Position numbers and translations under genes: made by a program. The notes below the pieces were generated by a model. That model saw only the letters and a list, made by a program, of their open reading frames with translations, was not told the DNA's origin and made no database searches. Of a stretch of 64,000 nt of DNA, positions 11,501 to 21,719 are shown piece by piece (within the stretch, counting starts at the first letter, position 1; each line of letters starts with the position of its first letter). Origin of the DNA: Coptis chinensis (Eukaryota > Streptophyta > Magnoliopsida > Ranunculales > Ranunculaceae); assembly GCA_015680905.1 (NCBI GenBank), contig CM027380.1:107246501-107310500 (forward strand), written 5' to 3'.

Positions 11501-12026
11501 AAATTTAATTAATGTCCACACGAATGAAAGATGGAAAGGCTAAATTTACTCATTTCGGTCACTTGAATGCGTTGGGGCAAATAAACTCAGAAAAATCTAT
11601 ATATAGTTTGTGGAGGTCATATGGACCTACATAACGTGGGTACTCTCAATAGATCCTAATCTTGAACAGCAAATGGCTAATATATGGGGTGAACTGTATT
11701 TTGCAGAGTTTAGACAAAGTGGACGAGCCCAGCAATTTCTTGAAGAAGGATGGGGATGATCTACTGATGAAAGCGTTGCAATTTTTGTCGTCTTTAAGAG
11801 CACTGCTTGTGAAAGGTCTTGAAAGTGGCCTTCGGAATGATGCCCCTGATGCTGCAATCGCAATGCGTCAAAAGATCTTTTGAGATAAGATAAATACTTA
11901 ATTATCATGTTTCATGATGGAGTGGTTTCCTGAAGTAAAACATTTTTTCCTAAATGATCTTGCTCCTGTGCAGTGGCGCCTTTGTGAGATTGGGCTTGAG
12001 GACTACTCTTTTGTTCTTTTAAGCAG
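8501..12026 (+). pseudogene. PWD: PWD/GWD3-like gene, copy 1: first nine exons, 5' part of a PWD-SPPL chimera
   Basis: Phosphoglucan, water dikinase adds phosphate to the C3 position of starch glucose in chloroplasts. Exons by GT-AG edges: 8501-8673 (Ser/Thr-rich transit peptide), 8788-9369 (CBM20 starch-binding domain, 'KIKVRLNHQVKFGETVAMFG...W'), 9708-9793, 9880-10011, 10122-10247, about 10320-10453, 11225-11309, 11707-11874, 11974-12026. The start was chosen at 8501 because all three copies conserve it in an A-rich leader and an S/T-rich peptide follows. Damage: a 4-bp deletion near 9283 shifts the CBM20 exon and stops it at 9325; two 1-bp insertions in exon 3; the 5' edge and acceptor of exon 6 are lost; the exon 8 donor GT has become AT. 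The catalytic phosphohistidine and nucleotide-binding parts are absent, replaced by SPPL exons. Confidence 0.85.
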
Positions 12027-12652
12027 GTACATTTAAAAGATTCCTCTGATTTAGTTCTTATTATGTGCAATAGTTATGGTCTATTTTCAAGTACTATTTA
12101 GTCTTTCTATCTGGGGTAATGCGTTACAGATTTTTTTTATGATCAGAGGTAAATATTTATTAGTTGATACTCTCACAAATAGTATTAACACGTAACAAGA
12201 AAAAGAAGGCAATAAGCACCTTTCTTGGCGGAATGAGGACTTATGAACAAGGACTTAAAAAAACAATCCATATAAGCTGTTTCAGGTGTTTGACTGAAGG
12301 TCAAATATCTATGTTTTCATTTTGTTTTTATGAATTTTATCGCAATTACGCATCATGCTTCTACTGCATCAGCTTTGTAGAGCCCATAGCTCAGGGCGGT
12401 GTACACATTACATTGGAACAATGTGGTTTCTGTGGTAGTCCAGCTTGCCTAAGTAATAGTAAAGGAAGAGAACATAACCAAGCTGTTAGGAAAAGAAGGA
12501 TAATTAGGTTATTATGTAAGGATATAGTAGTCATTTGTTAAAGTGCAGTTAATGAGTTCATCAAATGATGTAAAATGCCGAATGTTCATGTTGAGAATTA
12601 TAATGTACAAATTTCAAGCAAAATCTCATTTTGGCACCTCTTTAACTTATAG
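12027..12652 (+). other. Fusion intron containing the PWD/SPPL breakpoint
   Basis: Up to 12545 ('tttgttaaagtg') this matches the intron after exon 9 of PWD copy 3 (58605-59105). From there it diverges and leads into SPPL exons, so the join is intronic. The PWD-side part contains a relaxed open frame, conserved among copies only because the duplication is recent. Confidence 0.7.
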
Positions 12653-13851
12653 GTTGCTCGTGGTGATAATAGTGGCGGAGAAGCCATTCCTATGTTATTG
12701 AGAATCCCTCGATTTTTTGATCCTTGGGGCGCTTACGATATGATAGGATTTGGAGATATTCTCTTCCCTGGTTTACTTATCTCATTTGCTTTCAGGTACT
12801 ATTTCATGTAGTATTTTACTAGGAAACTTGTTATGGATGTTAGATAACCTAGAGAATGATGGGAAAGTATAATGAGCAAATAAATCAGTAGATAGTAAAA
12901 GAGAACTATTTTGTTCCATAAATTGATGAAAGAATTAATTGTAATCCTCGAAAGTTGTCGGATGGTACTATGAAACTATTGAAGAAGTCCTTTGGTTGAA
13001 GGAGAAGTGCTTACGTACAACAAATAAGGAAATTTGTGGAGAAACTAAAAGATTTATATAGCTATTATGCTATGTGGTCATTTTTTTTTGACCCCCCTCT
13101 TAACTAAACTAATTTTTGTTTCTTGGTAAAGAACAAAAGTTTGAAATGCTCACAAGTCACAATAGCTATTAAGTGCTCTATAGTTGCTATAAGTCTCTCT
13201 AGCTGAGGAATATAAGGATGAAGGCATTATATTATAAATAGAAATGAAAGTATGTATAGTGCTCTATTGTTTCACTGTTTGTATCTTTTATGGGTTCACT
13301 TGGTTTATGCAGATATGACAGAAAAAGTAAGAAGGGCATCTTCAATGGATACTTTCTGTGGTTGGTGATTGGTTATGGACTTGGTGAGTCTCAATTCAGC
13401 AGAATTCTTGAAAATCTGTTTCTGAAATAATTTCCACCGTCCCTCTTTCTCATTCGAAAGTACAATAATCTCAAAATGCGCTTTCAATTTCCTTTTCTCT
13501 GTATTTCTTTATATATCCGTTTGTGCATTTATTAACAGAGGGTTTTTTCCACCTATTGCATGCAGGTCTCTTCCTTACATATTTTGGTCTATACTTGATG
13601 GATGGGCATGGCCAACCTGCACTCCTCTACCTTGTTCCATGTACTTTAGGTAATGAAATGCTAGATGCCATTTGAAGTTGTTTTCGATTACAGACTACAT
13701 TTTTTTTTTTTTTTTTATCTATAATTTCTTTTCCTGATTTTTCGGTCCAGGGGTGGTTGTTATACTGGGTTCTATTAGGGGAGAGCTGAGACATCTTTGG
13801 AACTATGGGAGTGATGAATCCACGTCCATTGAACGTTCGGGAGAAGCTTGA
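12653..13851 (+). pseudogene. SPPL (signal peptide peptidase-like) last four exons, copy 1: 3' part of the chimera
   Basis: Signal peptide peptidase-like proteins are multi-pass intramembrane aspartyl proteases (A22B). Exons: 12653-12795, with '[19 protein letters not shown]' containing the GxGD catalytic aspartate; 13313-13383, '[13 protein letters not shown]'; 13566-13649, '[19 protein letters not shown]' containing the PAL motif; 13751-13851, 'RGELRHLWNYGSDES' to a TGA. Internal phases agree and the frame is open, giving about 132 residues closest to plant SPPL2/SPPL4-type tails. The N-terminal PA domain and the transmembrane segment with the first (YD) aspartate are missing, so it cannot form a complete active site alone. 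Exon A begins in phase 0 whereas PWD exon 9 ends in phase 2. An AATAAA lies at 14260-14265. Confidence 0.85.
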
Positions 13852-14567
13852 AGCTTAGACTTGTATTTAGCAGAAAATAAGAACTGCCCAGAAAAGGATT
13901 AGATACTTCTGATAATCCGATAGCGACGAACGAAGAGAAGCACCGATTTCGAGATAATGCTTGCTTGCCCTCAGTTTTGTTTGCAAGAAGCTTGCTGTTG
14001 CTTAACAATGAAGTTCAAATTGTATTGCTGTGAAATTAAAAAGTAATTATACAATTCAATGTTTGTTGTGCCATATACTCCATTGGCCATTGCTACAGCG
14101 GAAAAAACTGCAATGAAAGTCCATGTTTATATGCGTATATGTAAAAATATGTTTCAATCCTCCGTGTGAGCATTTGTTTAGTTCTTCGGAATCTGTAATT
14201 GTCTTTATTATTATAACCCTGTTAAGATTGCTGCTCAGACTTATCAGTTTCTCATAATTAATAAATTAAAGTGTTCGAAGTGTAGTAGTAATGGCTATGC
14301 TCTCACTCGAACTAAGTTTTATAGGACCCTTATTTTTGGGAGAAACAAAATCTTGAATGTGTTCTTTTAACTTGGCGCCATATTTGTTTTCTCATAAATT
14401 GAAAAATCGACTCAGATGAATAAGATGCAATGTCTTAGGATATTTGCATCTATGATTTGATGAGTTTAATTTTTTGCACTTGGTGGTTTGAGCATTCAGT
14501 ACATGGATTTAGATGAGAATTGGTTGATTTGCTGCCAGACCAGTATGTGTTTGTTTATCAGTTACTT
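13852..14567 (+). other. 3' flank of chimera copy 1
   Basis: Near-identical to 42321-43010 in unit B. Presumably the SPPL 3' UTR and downstream region; no further gene is seen. Confidence 0.5.
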
Positions 14568-15130
14568 CAGAGCTAAAAACGTTATGCTGGAGACAATCAA
14601 TTTACACATCCAGTCGTATATATTATAAAATGTTAAAACTCAAGCAAATATAGATGTGGTCAATGGCAAAAGTAATTTATATACTATGTGCTCAATGGCA
14701 GAAGTAGTTGACCTTTGATTTGTGGTACAAAGATTCATGAATAGCTATTAGATGTGCACTATACAAAACCGACAAAAATAAGTAGAGAACCCTGCCGACT
14801 TTAATTTTTCAGAAACGAACTGAAGTGCAATGAATCTTCATCAGTATACTAGTACAACAGATTGTTCAATACCTTTGCTTCATAAACGGTAGTTACTCAT
14901 CATGAGTTACTACACTCTTTTTGTCACACGCACAAGATATTGGGTGACAGATGCGTAGATCTACCTGGACCTTTAGGTAGTGAAAATGGATTTTATACTA
15001 GTCCCAAAACTCTTCACTGCCAAAGGAAACAACAATAAAGTCTATAGTGAGGATTTTAATACAAAAAGTTTTGATGGATGTCAAGCAGAATTAATAACAC
15101 AAAAAAACCAAGGCTCGGAATTTTTTTAAA
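14568..15130. repeat. Part of a segment present three times
   Basis: Contains 'acatccagtcgtatatatta', 'gcaaatatagatgtg' and 'atgaatcttcatcagtatac', also found at 23430-23890 and 43050-43460. At 14568-15680 and 23430-24750 the segment continues through a CMS1-like exon; the unit B copy stops near 43530. Confidence 0.75.
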
Positions 15131-15153
15131 TCTATAGAGTTCCATAGCTATAC

Positions 15154-16255
15154 CTGACTTGCGGAAGAGCAAGCAATGAATAGCCTTTTGCATCTGTGTG
15201 CATGTCCATCACAATCACTGATAGCCTCGAAAGCCCCAAAGCATCCACGCCAATTAACTTTTTAATCCTGGACATAAAATTTAACACTAAGTCACACATT
15301 ACAAGATGGAGGTGTAGCAAGTGCTAAGAACATTGATGCAAGTCTTTAGAAGATCCAAAATTTGGAGTTGATTTTGTTGACATATAAATCATATGATGCA
15401 GTAAGTATGCTCAATCACTCATTCACTTGTCATAGCCAATCTGAGGCCCCTCTTATGGTTTCCTTAATCTATTTAAAACAATTAGACGATTAACTTAATT
15501 TATTTCGCTAATTTGGACTTTGATTAAGATCTTTTCACTGATTACTTCGGACCATCAGTTAGCCTGCACCAAACAACAGAAACGAATGTGATACATTACT
15601 GAGTTTTTATCACTTCTAATGGAAAGCCCTATTGCCATCAAGATCTGATAATAGATTGATCTAGGAAAGATTTTCTTTTGTAAGTAAAATTTATTAATTA
15701 GGATGTAACAAGGATACAAATGTGAGAGAGAATCTCACTAACATGGTGCAAACCGACATCCCAAGTCCTAGTGGCCGTTCTAAAGAACTCCTTAATAAAG
15801 GTTATGCCCCTATGACAACCGACGTACAACTCCCAACCAACTACATTCCGAATGTTAGACAAGAGATTCCAATTTTCAAGCCCATCACTAGCAAATAAAT
15901 CATCACTAGCGAATAGGCTTTGGTAGTTTTGGTGATGTCATCTAGCAGAGATCAATAAATGAAACTTTTCAACTATTTGTAGGGAAAAGAAAATCGTGAA
16001 TGTTCTTAATCTATAAATCATAATAACTTGGACATTATTAATGCAAGGGAACCTGAGAAGCTCCAACGATCTTATAGCAGATGTACTGATAAGTGATAAC
16101 AAGAATTGCTGGGTTCCCTGGATCAACAGTTCCCTCTAAAAGCTTCCCTTCGAAGAGCTCTTCTATGACGTTCCAAAAGCATCCTTCATATGTGTGCTTA
16201 AAGCCCCAGCATCCTGATCCAGATCCTGAGATAGCTCCAGATCGAATACATGTAT
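15154..16255 (-). pseudogene. CMS1-like (Cms1 ribosomal small subunit family) gene fragment
   Basis: Two minus-strand exons. The upstream one (16053-16255, after a TGTCCAG acceptor) reads 'EGKLLEGTVDPGNPAILVI' and, after a frame change, 'ISTSAIRSLELLR', matching the part of CMS1/CMSS1 homologues where a strand ending in an S/T-A-L/I-R-S-x-E-L-x-R helix occurs. The second (15154-15267) reads 'RIKKLIGVDALGLSRLSVIV' then 'MDMHTDAKGYSLLALPQVR', again typical of this family. CMS1 is a nucleolar protein linked to ribosomal small-subunit biogenesis with a DEAD-helicase-like fold. The frame break in the first exon and the absence of the N-terminal and final exons mark it as a dead fragment. About 300 bp between the exons (15665-15935) looks like inserted retroelement tail. 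Confidence 0.6.
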
Positions 16256-16908
16256 CTGGACACAAAAAAATCATAGAACAAATTACAGCATGAGTTGATA
16301 AAACAAAAAATATTAAGATGCCCACTATAAAATTGGATTCGGAATCGTGCAATAACCACTTAGAAACTTATTGTTGGTAAAAAAAAAATAGCATACGAAG
16401 TTCATAATTTATTTGTAACTTGCGCATTTACATAGCATAGAGTGCCAGACACAGTTTAGTTTGCCATCGTACAAAATATTAGGAAAATTCTCCAGAACTA
16501 GTTATGAATGAGAAAACAACATTTTACAAAATATCTACATTACAGTTAGATAAATAACTAGGCACATTGGCATTTGGTGTCAAAGTATCCAGAATGGATT
16601 ACTGCCTGCTACTTGTTTAGTAAACGATATTCGCAGCATTTTGAGATAGAGTATGATCAAATGATCTGCAGTGCAAATGGTTTTCCATATCTAAGAAACA
16701 AATCCCATTGTTTCTTTAACTACAACTACAAGTTATCAACAATGTAGCTATACAAACACTAACAATGAACTTCAACATTAACAGTTTCCATAGAAAGAAA
16801 AACCCTTTTTCTTCCGCATTGCAAATACCCCTTACAGTGAAATCAATTTCCCAACATTTTTAAAACATAAAAAAGAAGAAAAGGTGCATTATTCAGACTG
16901 CAGCTTAC

Positions 16909-17733
16909 CTTCAGAACCCTGGACTGTTTCTTTTCCTCTTCACTGAAGTAGGTGTCATATTCAATAAATTTTCCAGCCTAATTACAGGGAAATTTTCAGT
17001 GAGTTGCAATAAAATGAAATCACCTCTAAAATTATTCAATCCTACTAAAAACTCTGTTACCTTTTGAAATCACCTCTTTCATATCTTTTTGAAGCCTCTT
17101 TCATATCTTTTTGAAGCCTTACATATTTTCCAGCTTTGAATGTTACATTTCCTTCCTCTTTCTTCTTACCAGAGGCTTCAATTTTCTCAGGTGTGTTCAT
17201 GTCCAACGATTCTCTCTCCTATTGAAAGAAAAGGAAAATTTTAAACTCACTCGTACCAAGCAAAATGCAAGATCCATACAAAGAGAAATCACACTAAATA
17301 TACCTTGACAAAGGCTTCAAGCTCAACTTCATAATATAATGTGGAATTTGGGGGAACAACAACCATATTCTGGAGCAATAGTTGACTCTGCAACCTCCCC
17401 TTTCTTCATTGTCACGACAGCTCTATCAAGTCCATCAATAACTTGCTCTGCAAAATGTAAAGACTACACTTCAGTATCAAGTTTAATCATGATAACAAAG
17501 AAAGCATGCCAAATCCAGCGACGTGAAAAATTACCTTCATCCATCTTGAACTCAAATAGCTCATCATCTTCAGAATACTGTCAGACAAATGAGATAATAT
17601 TAAGCTTTATTATTAATTGAAAAAATAAATATAATTAATGAATACTGAAATGAAGAAAAAGGGAAGGACCTCTTCTTCTCCTTCAATTGGGCTTCTGTAA
17701 AACACCAAATCTTCTTCATGTTTTCGTTCCATT
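16909..17733 (-). pseudogene. FKBP62/65-like immunophilin fragment (third FKBP domain end and first TPR)
   Basis: On the minus strand, a short ATG exon (17733-17671, 'MERKHEEDLVFYRSPIEG') is followed by exons reading 'YSEDDELFEFKMDE', 'EQVIDGLDRAVVTMKKGEVA', 'PPNSTLYYEVELEAFVK', 'NTPEKIEASGKKKEEGN', and 'FIEYDTYFSEEEKKQSRVLK' (16909-16975). That is the order found in the plant ROF1/ROF2 peptidyl-prolyl isomerases, which act as Hsp90 co-chaperones. Damage: the segment after 'TIAPEYG' is deleted and the frame shifts; a 22-bp tandem duplication (17084-17128) disrupts the TPR exon; the first two FKBP domains and the calmodulin-binding tail are absent. The CMS1-like exons follow directly downstream on the same strand, so this may be a second shuffled chimera. 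Confidence 0.65.
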
Positions 17734-17779
17734 GTGTAATGAAAAATGAAAAATGAATTTTCCGGCCACAAGAACTAAC

Positions 17780-20593
17780 TCAGTTTCTGCTTTTTTTAAT
17801 ATCTTCACCATCAATTTTAATGATGGAAATGTGGGTTAAGATGCTCCAGTCCTCCTCTCTGCTACGTTCTCTCCTAGTTATAATAGGGCATTCCAAGATG
17901 TCCAATTCGCGAAGCATGGTGAGTGGTTTCAACTCCTCTGGCTTGAAATTAAGGGATTCACAGAATGTAAAACTCAATTGTTGAAGTGACGTGAGTTGGT
18001 TTAATCCTTGGGGGAGAGAGGAATGCGGAGAACGCCAGATCATAAGAGTCTTGAGGTTGTTGTTGTGGGTGAGGGACATTAACGATTCTGAAAGAACACC
18101 TACATCGTAGTATAATACCAGAGTTTCAAGCCGAGGAGGAAAAAGGTAGTGCGGTTCCACCTTCAAATTTGGGCAATTACAAAGGTCCAAGTATGTAATA
18201 TTGGACATCATCCTCATCCAAGTAGGGAGCGTGGAGCCAACATAGTCTCGTATAAACAATCGTTCCAAGCTTTCTTTATGTGGTTCCAGATTTTCAAGAA
18301 CACCTTCCATCCTTCGTATCTCCTCTTCGCTGCTGACGTGTCCAATATCTCGCCCATCGTCATGTCCGAAATTCAACCTCAATTCTGAAATGTAATTCTT
18401 TTTATGGAATTCTGCCTGCTTGGCCTCATTCACACTTTTTACATGGCTTAACCCCTTGATGGATAGGCTTCCTTTTAGAAAATTGAGATTTCCTAGTTCC
18501 CCAATCACAGACCCTTTGCTGCTTCCATCACTCACAACAAACTTAATTAATGTTCGAAGCTGACTCAATCTCTCAATGCCTCCTCTAGGATAATAAATTA
18601 GATTCTCTGTGCTTTTAACTTCCAGATGTCTTAGGTTAGAAAGCTCCCCAATTCCTTCTGGCAGTTTGCAAAGGCTCCTACAACTGTTAAGCTTCAGCGT
18701 TTGCAAATTAACTAGACTTCTCACTGTCTCAGGCAATTCCTTCAGTATTTTATTGCCAGACAAATCAAGGTACCGAAGATGTAATAATCTACTCACTTCA
18801 CTTGGAAGTACTACAAAGTCACCATTATCATATGCACCACTCAAGACTAAGGTCCTAAGACATGTCAACTGGTGTAATGCAGAAGGTACCGACCTGGACG
18901 ATTTGGCTACCAGAGTGTGTAACTTCTTCGCTTCATAGATAGATGGATTCTCTACATCATCAACTGTCAAATGACGAATCTTGTGACTGCTAATTTTCTC
19001 ATTATTCACCAAAACAGAACAATCAGTTTCTGTGAGGTACTTGGCAAAGTCATGTACCAGATCATGCATCTTGCATCCAACAATGTTTCCATCTTTGTTT
19101 TTCTTAAAATCTTGGAAGAATGAACGCATTGCCAGAGCATCAAAATACTCGACACCAACCCTCTCTAGCTCTCTTGCTCCATTAGAGCCGAGATAACCTT
19201 GAGCCATCCATAGCTTCACCAACTCCTCCTTCTCCATGTTCTGGTCTTTTGGGAAGATTGCACAGTACATAAAACATCGTTTCAAAACTGACGGCAAAGC
19301 GTGATAGCTCAACAGAATAGCAGGTAAAAAACCTTCTACTTGTGTTTCCCAAATGTCACTTTCTAATACACCCATCCAATCTTCTTTTGCTTGTTTGAAT
19401 TGCATTAGACTTGCTAATGTCTTGACAGCTAGTGGAACACCTTTGCACTTCTTCGTGATTTCTTGTCCAATTCCCTTCAATCGTTCCTGCTCTTGTTGTG
19501 TTCTTCCCCAAAAAGCTACTTGCTTAAATATGTGCCAACAGTCGTCATTTGACAATTGTGCAAGCCTGTATATATATGAGCCAATCATCTTCGCAACTCC
19601 CTCGTTACGTGTGGTAACGATGATTTTGCTTCCTCGCTTACCACCATCCAGAGCTAACCTCAATGGCGTCCAACATTTGGAATCATCAGTCCAAACATCA
19701 TCTAGCACGAGCAAAAACTGTTTTCCCTTTACAGAGTTGCACAAATGTTGATGTAGAAGTTCCCACCCAACCACATTTTCTGGTGGCTTCTTTCCAGTAG
19801 CTTGTGCAGCCTGTGCAATGATTTCTCTGGCAATCCTTTCAAGATCAAAAGGTTCAGAAACACAAACCCATATTTTCAGCTCAAAGGTGGTCGCTATAGT
19901 TCCTTCGTTATACACTAGTTGCGCAAGAGTTGTCTTGCCAAACCCAGCAGTTCCAACTATTGACAAGATAGGTATACGAGCCCGAGTTTCTTGTTGACTA
20001 GTCTCACATAGCAGCATGCTAAGTATCTCTTGTTTGTCATGATCCCGACCGAATATCTCTGATACATCCACAACAGAGCTAGTGAGTTTTGATACATCCA
20101 CAGCAGAACTAGTGAGTTGTGGAGGTTGTTGAGGTTCCGCGTGAAGGAGGTGTAGTTGGTCCTTGTTGAGAGCAACCTCAGCAAGTCTTTCTCTTATGTC
20201 CTTAATCCTACGAGCAATGTCATGGCGTACACCAAGATGTTTAAAGCAAGCACACAGAGATAACAAGTAGAAACGCTCCCTGTTGGCAACAAGAGAGCCG
20301 TCAGCAGTAAATCCCTCTATTTGTGAGATGAGAATCTGTGTGTTCCATTCGTCCAATACATCATCTGCATCATACATCACATCTTTGAGATCTTCCAACC
20401 AAACCTTAACATGCCTATCATGTATTTCCTTCTTTTCAGCATCTTCAAGCACCTCTTTGATCAGAGCGAGCTTAGTCCTTAGTTTTTTTACTTCTTGACG
20501 AACGCCAACCACTAACCGCACCTCCTGTTCAACTTCATTTCGAAATACTGAGGCCAACTGGTCTATGAGTGCAGAAACTATTGCTTCAGCCAT
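17780..20593 (-). CDS. CC-NB-ARC-LRR disease resistance protein (RGA-like), 937 residues
   Basis: Cytosolic immune receptor of the CNL class, the only long host frame here that is open throughout. An Rx-type coiled coil spans 1-130 with the EDVID-like 'DVMYDADDVLDEW' (71-83). NB-ARC: P-loop GTAGFGKTT (214-222, less usual than GMGGIGKTT but with the Walker lysine kept), kinase-2 LLVLDDVW (294-301), RNBS-B GSKIIVTTR (321-329), GVPLAVKTL (385-393), RNBS-D CFMYCAIFPKD (440-450), MHD (509-511). LRRs run from about 560 to the end. A 10-residue direct repeat (TSSAVDVSKL/TSSVVDVSEI) lies in the linker at 161-180. Compared with the unit B relative, about 90 residues of LRR are missing between two CPxLK-type motifs. 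It is a single exon, as is usual for this class, and the start codon is shared in position with the unit B copy. Expression is not shown. Confidence 0.9.
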   Translation of the reverse strand: MAEAIVSALIDQLASVFRNEVEQEVRLVVGVRQEVKKLRTKLALIKEVLEDAEKKEIHDRHVKVWLEDLKDVMYDADDVLDEWNTQILISQIEGFTADGSLVANRERFYLLSLCACFKHLGVRHDIARRIKDIRERLAEVALNKDQLHLLHAEPQQPPQLTSSAVDVSKLTSSVVDVSEIFGRDHDKQEILSMLLCETSQQETRARIPILSIVGTAGFGKTTLAQLVYNEGTIATTFELKIWVCVSEPFDLERIAREIIAQAAQATGKKPPENVVGWELLHQHLCNSVKGKQFLLVLDDVWTDDSKCWTPLRLALDGGKRGSKIIVTTRNEGVAKMIGSYIYRLAQLSNDDCWHIFKQVAFWGRTQQEQERLKGIGQEITKKCKGVPLAVKTLASLMQFKQAKEDWMGVLESDIWETQVEGFLPAILLSYHALPSVLKRCFMYCAIFPKDQNMEKEELVKLWMAQGYLGSNGARELERVGVEYFDALAMRSFFQDFKKNKDGNIVGCKMHDLVHDFAKYLTETDCSVLVNNEKISSHKIRHLTVDDVENPSIYEAKKLHTLVAKSSRSVPSALHQLTCLRTLVLSGAYDNGDFVVLPSEVSRLLHLRYLDLSGNKILKELPETVRSLVNLQTLKLNSCRSLCKLPEGIGELSNLRHLEVKSTENLIYYPRGGIERLSQLRTLIKFVVSDGSSKGSVIGELGNLNFLKGSLSIKGLSHVKSVNEAKQAEFHKKNYISELRLNFGHDDGRDIGHVSSEEEIRRMEGVLENLEPHKESLERLFIRDYVGSTLPTWMRMMSNITYLDLCNCPNLKVEPHYLFPPRLETLVLYYDVGVLSESLMSLTHNNNLKTLMIWRSPHSSLPQGLNQLTSLQQLSFTFCESLNFKPEELKPLTMLRELDILECPIITRRERSREEDWSILTHISIIKIDGEDIKKSRN

Positions 20594-20784
20594 TTTTTTT
20601 ATTGATCAACAAAGAAGAAATGAGATACAAGAAGCTTTGGCTGCTCTAGTAGATTTTGAAGGGTGAAGACCTGGGAGAGGAAGACCAAATCAAGGAGAGA
20701 TACAATGCAGCTCGAATGAATTATTGATGTTAGGTTGTGGAAAAGTGGAGGAAACGAATGGCTTTTGTTTAAAGCAATAATGAC

Positions 20785-21340
20785 TTCAACTTTAAACAAG
20801 TAACACCTCTTAAACCCCACAACCTCAACTACAACAACTTGTCACATAACAACATATTGTCATTTATACATGGTTCCTCGTGTTAATAAGAAATTATATA
20901 TGATGCTACAAAGATGTTGCCTTGACGCAGCTTCAGCCATGTTTCTTCTTTTTTTTTAATCAACAAAGAAGAGAAGAAAGTACATACAAAAAGCTTAGGC
21001 TCCTCTGGTAAATTTTAAAGTATGAAGACTAATAGAAAAAGGAAGACTAATCAAGGAGAGTTTTTTAAGTCAATTCCACAACCAAATGAATTATAGAAGT
21101 GGGGACAACAAAAGTTGGTTTTATCTCTTTTTTTCGTGGTCCTGCTATACATGTTAAGCCAAATGAATTATTGATGTTAGGTTGCAAGTTGCAACATGCA
21201 TGTGGGGACTTCGAATACTTTTTGCTGTAGAGGAATCCAATGGCTTTTGTTTTGGAGGAATCAAATGTTTTCCACACGCACATAATCTCATTCCCTTCTT
21301 CTCATAAGCCAAAATTTCGCCAATATCCTACGCTGAAAGG
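20785..21340 (+). pseudogene. Two relics of the PWD first exon
   Basis: About 20785-20850 aligns with the middle of PWD exon 1 ('cacctcttaaa.cccacaacctcaa.tacaacaactt'), and 21266-21340 aligns with its end ('atctcattcccttcttctca', then 'cgctgaaag'). They lie upstream of the CC-NB-ARC-LRR gene on the opposite strand and are separated by about 400 bp, including another 'atcaacaaagaag' copy of the NLR leader. No coding potential remains. The CBM20 exon is not recognisable after them; instead short local duplications ('gctggatacgttttacaagt' twice) occur at 21380-21450. Confidence 0.6.
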
Positions 21341-21509
21341 ACTAGGCCAATATCCTAAGCCAATATACTACGCTGAAAATGGAGCTGGATACGTTTTACA
21401 AGTCCAAGTGAAGTTTTACAAGCTGGATACGTTTTACAAGTCTAAAGTGAAGTTAGGGGATAAGTGGTAAAACGCGCCAAGTTCAAGGGTGAAAACTGCA
21501 TTTTTGCCT

Positions 21510-21719
21510 ATGTAAAAGTGCCTTGCATTTCCCTTCCATCAAGTGAATGAAGTCATGTATAAGTGCCTAAGTCTAAGGAGACTACCACTTCAATCAGATA
21601 GTTGCCAGAACCGATTGCAATTCATTGGAGGAGACCCTGATTGGTGGAATAATTTGGAGTGGAGGACGAAACTATCGAGTCCAGATTCGCTCCTCAGTCC
21701 CAACTCTATCAATCATTAA
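21510..21719 (+). pseudogene. RPS2-like NLR C-terminal scrap, unit A
   Basis: Reads '[20 protein letters not shown]', then 'WWNNLEWRT', ending in a TAA at 21717. The pattern 'L..LPL.S.S......I.G...WW..LEW' is the C-terminal end of RPS2/RPS5-type CNLs, a different clade from the minus-strand gene next to it. The longer version is at 53002-53313. No NB-ARC is attached here. Confidence 0.65.

Noticed and set aside
11870-11885. AT-AC (U12-type) intron after exon 8 of the chimeras
   Set aside because: The sequence after the exon is atctttt, not the U12 donor atatcctt, and copy 3 has an ordinary GT there, so it is a lost donor.
12370-12541. A cysteine-rich small protein ending '...KGIVVIC' in the PWD intron
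   Set aside because: Intronic in all three copies, with shifting frames upstream; similarity among copies reflects recent duplication.
12740-12760. A complete SPPL active site from 'AYD' next to GFGD
   Set aside because: The first catalytic aspartate of the family lies in an earlier membrane segment that is missing; the YD here is the ordinary residue pair before GxGD.
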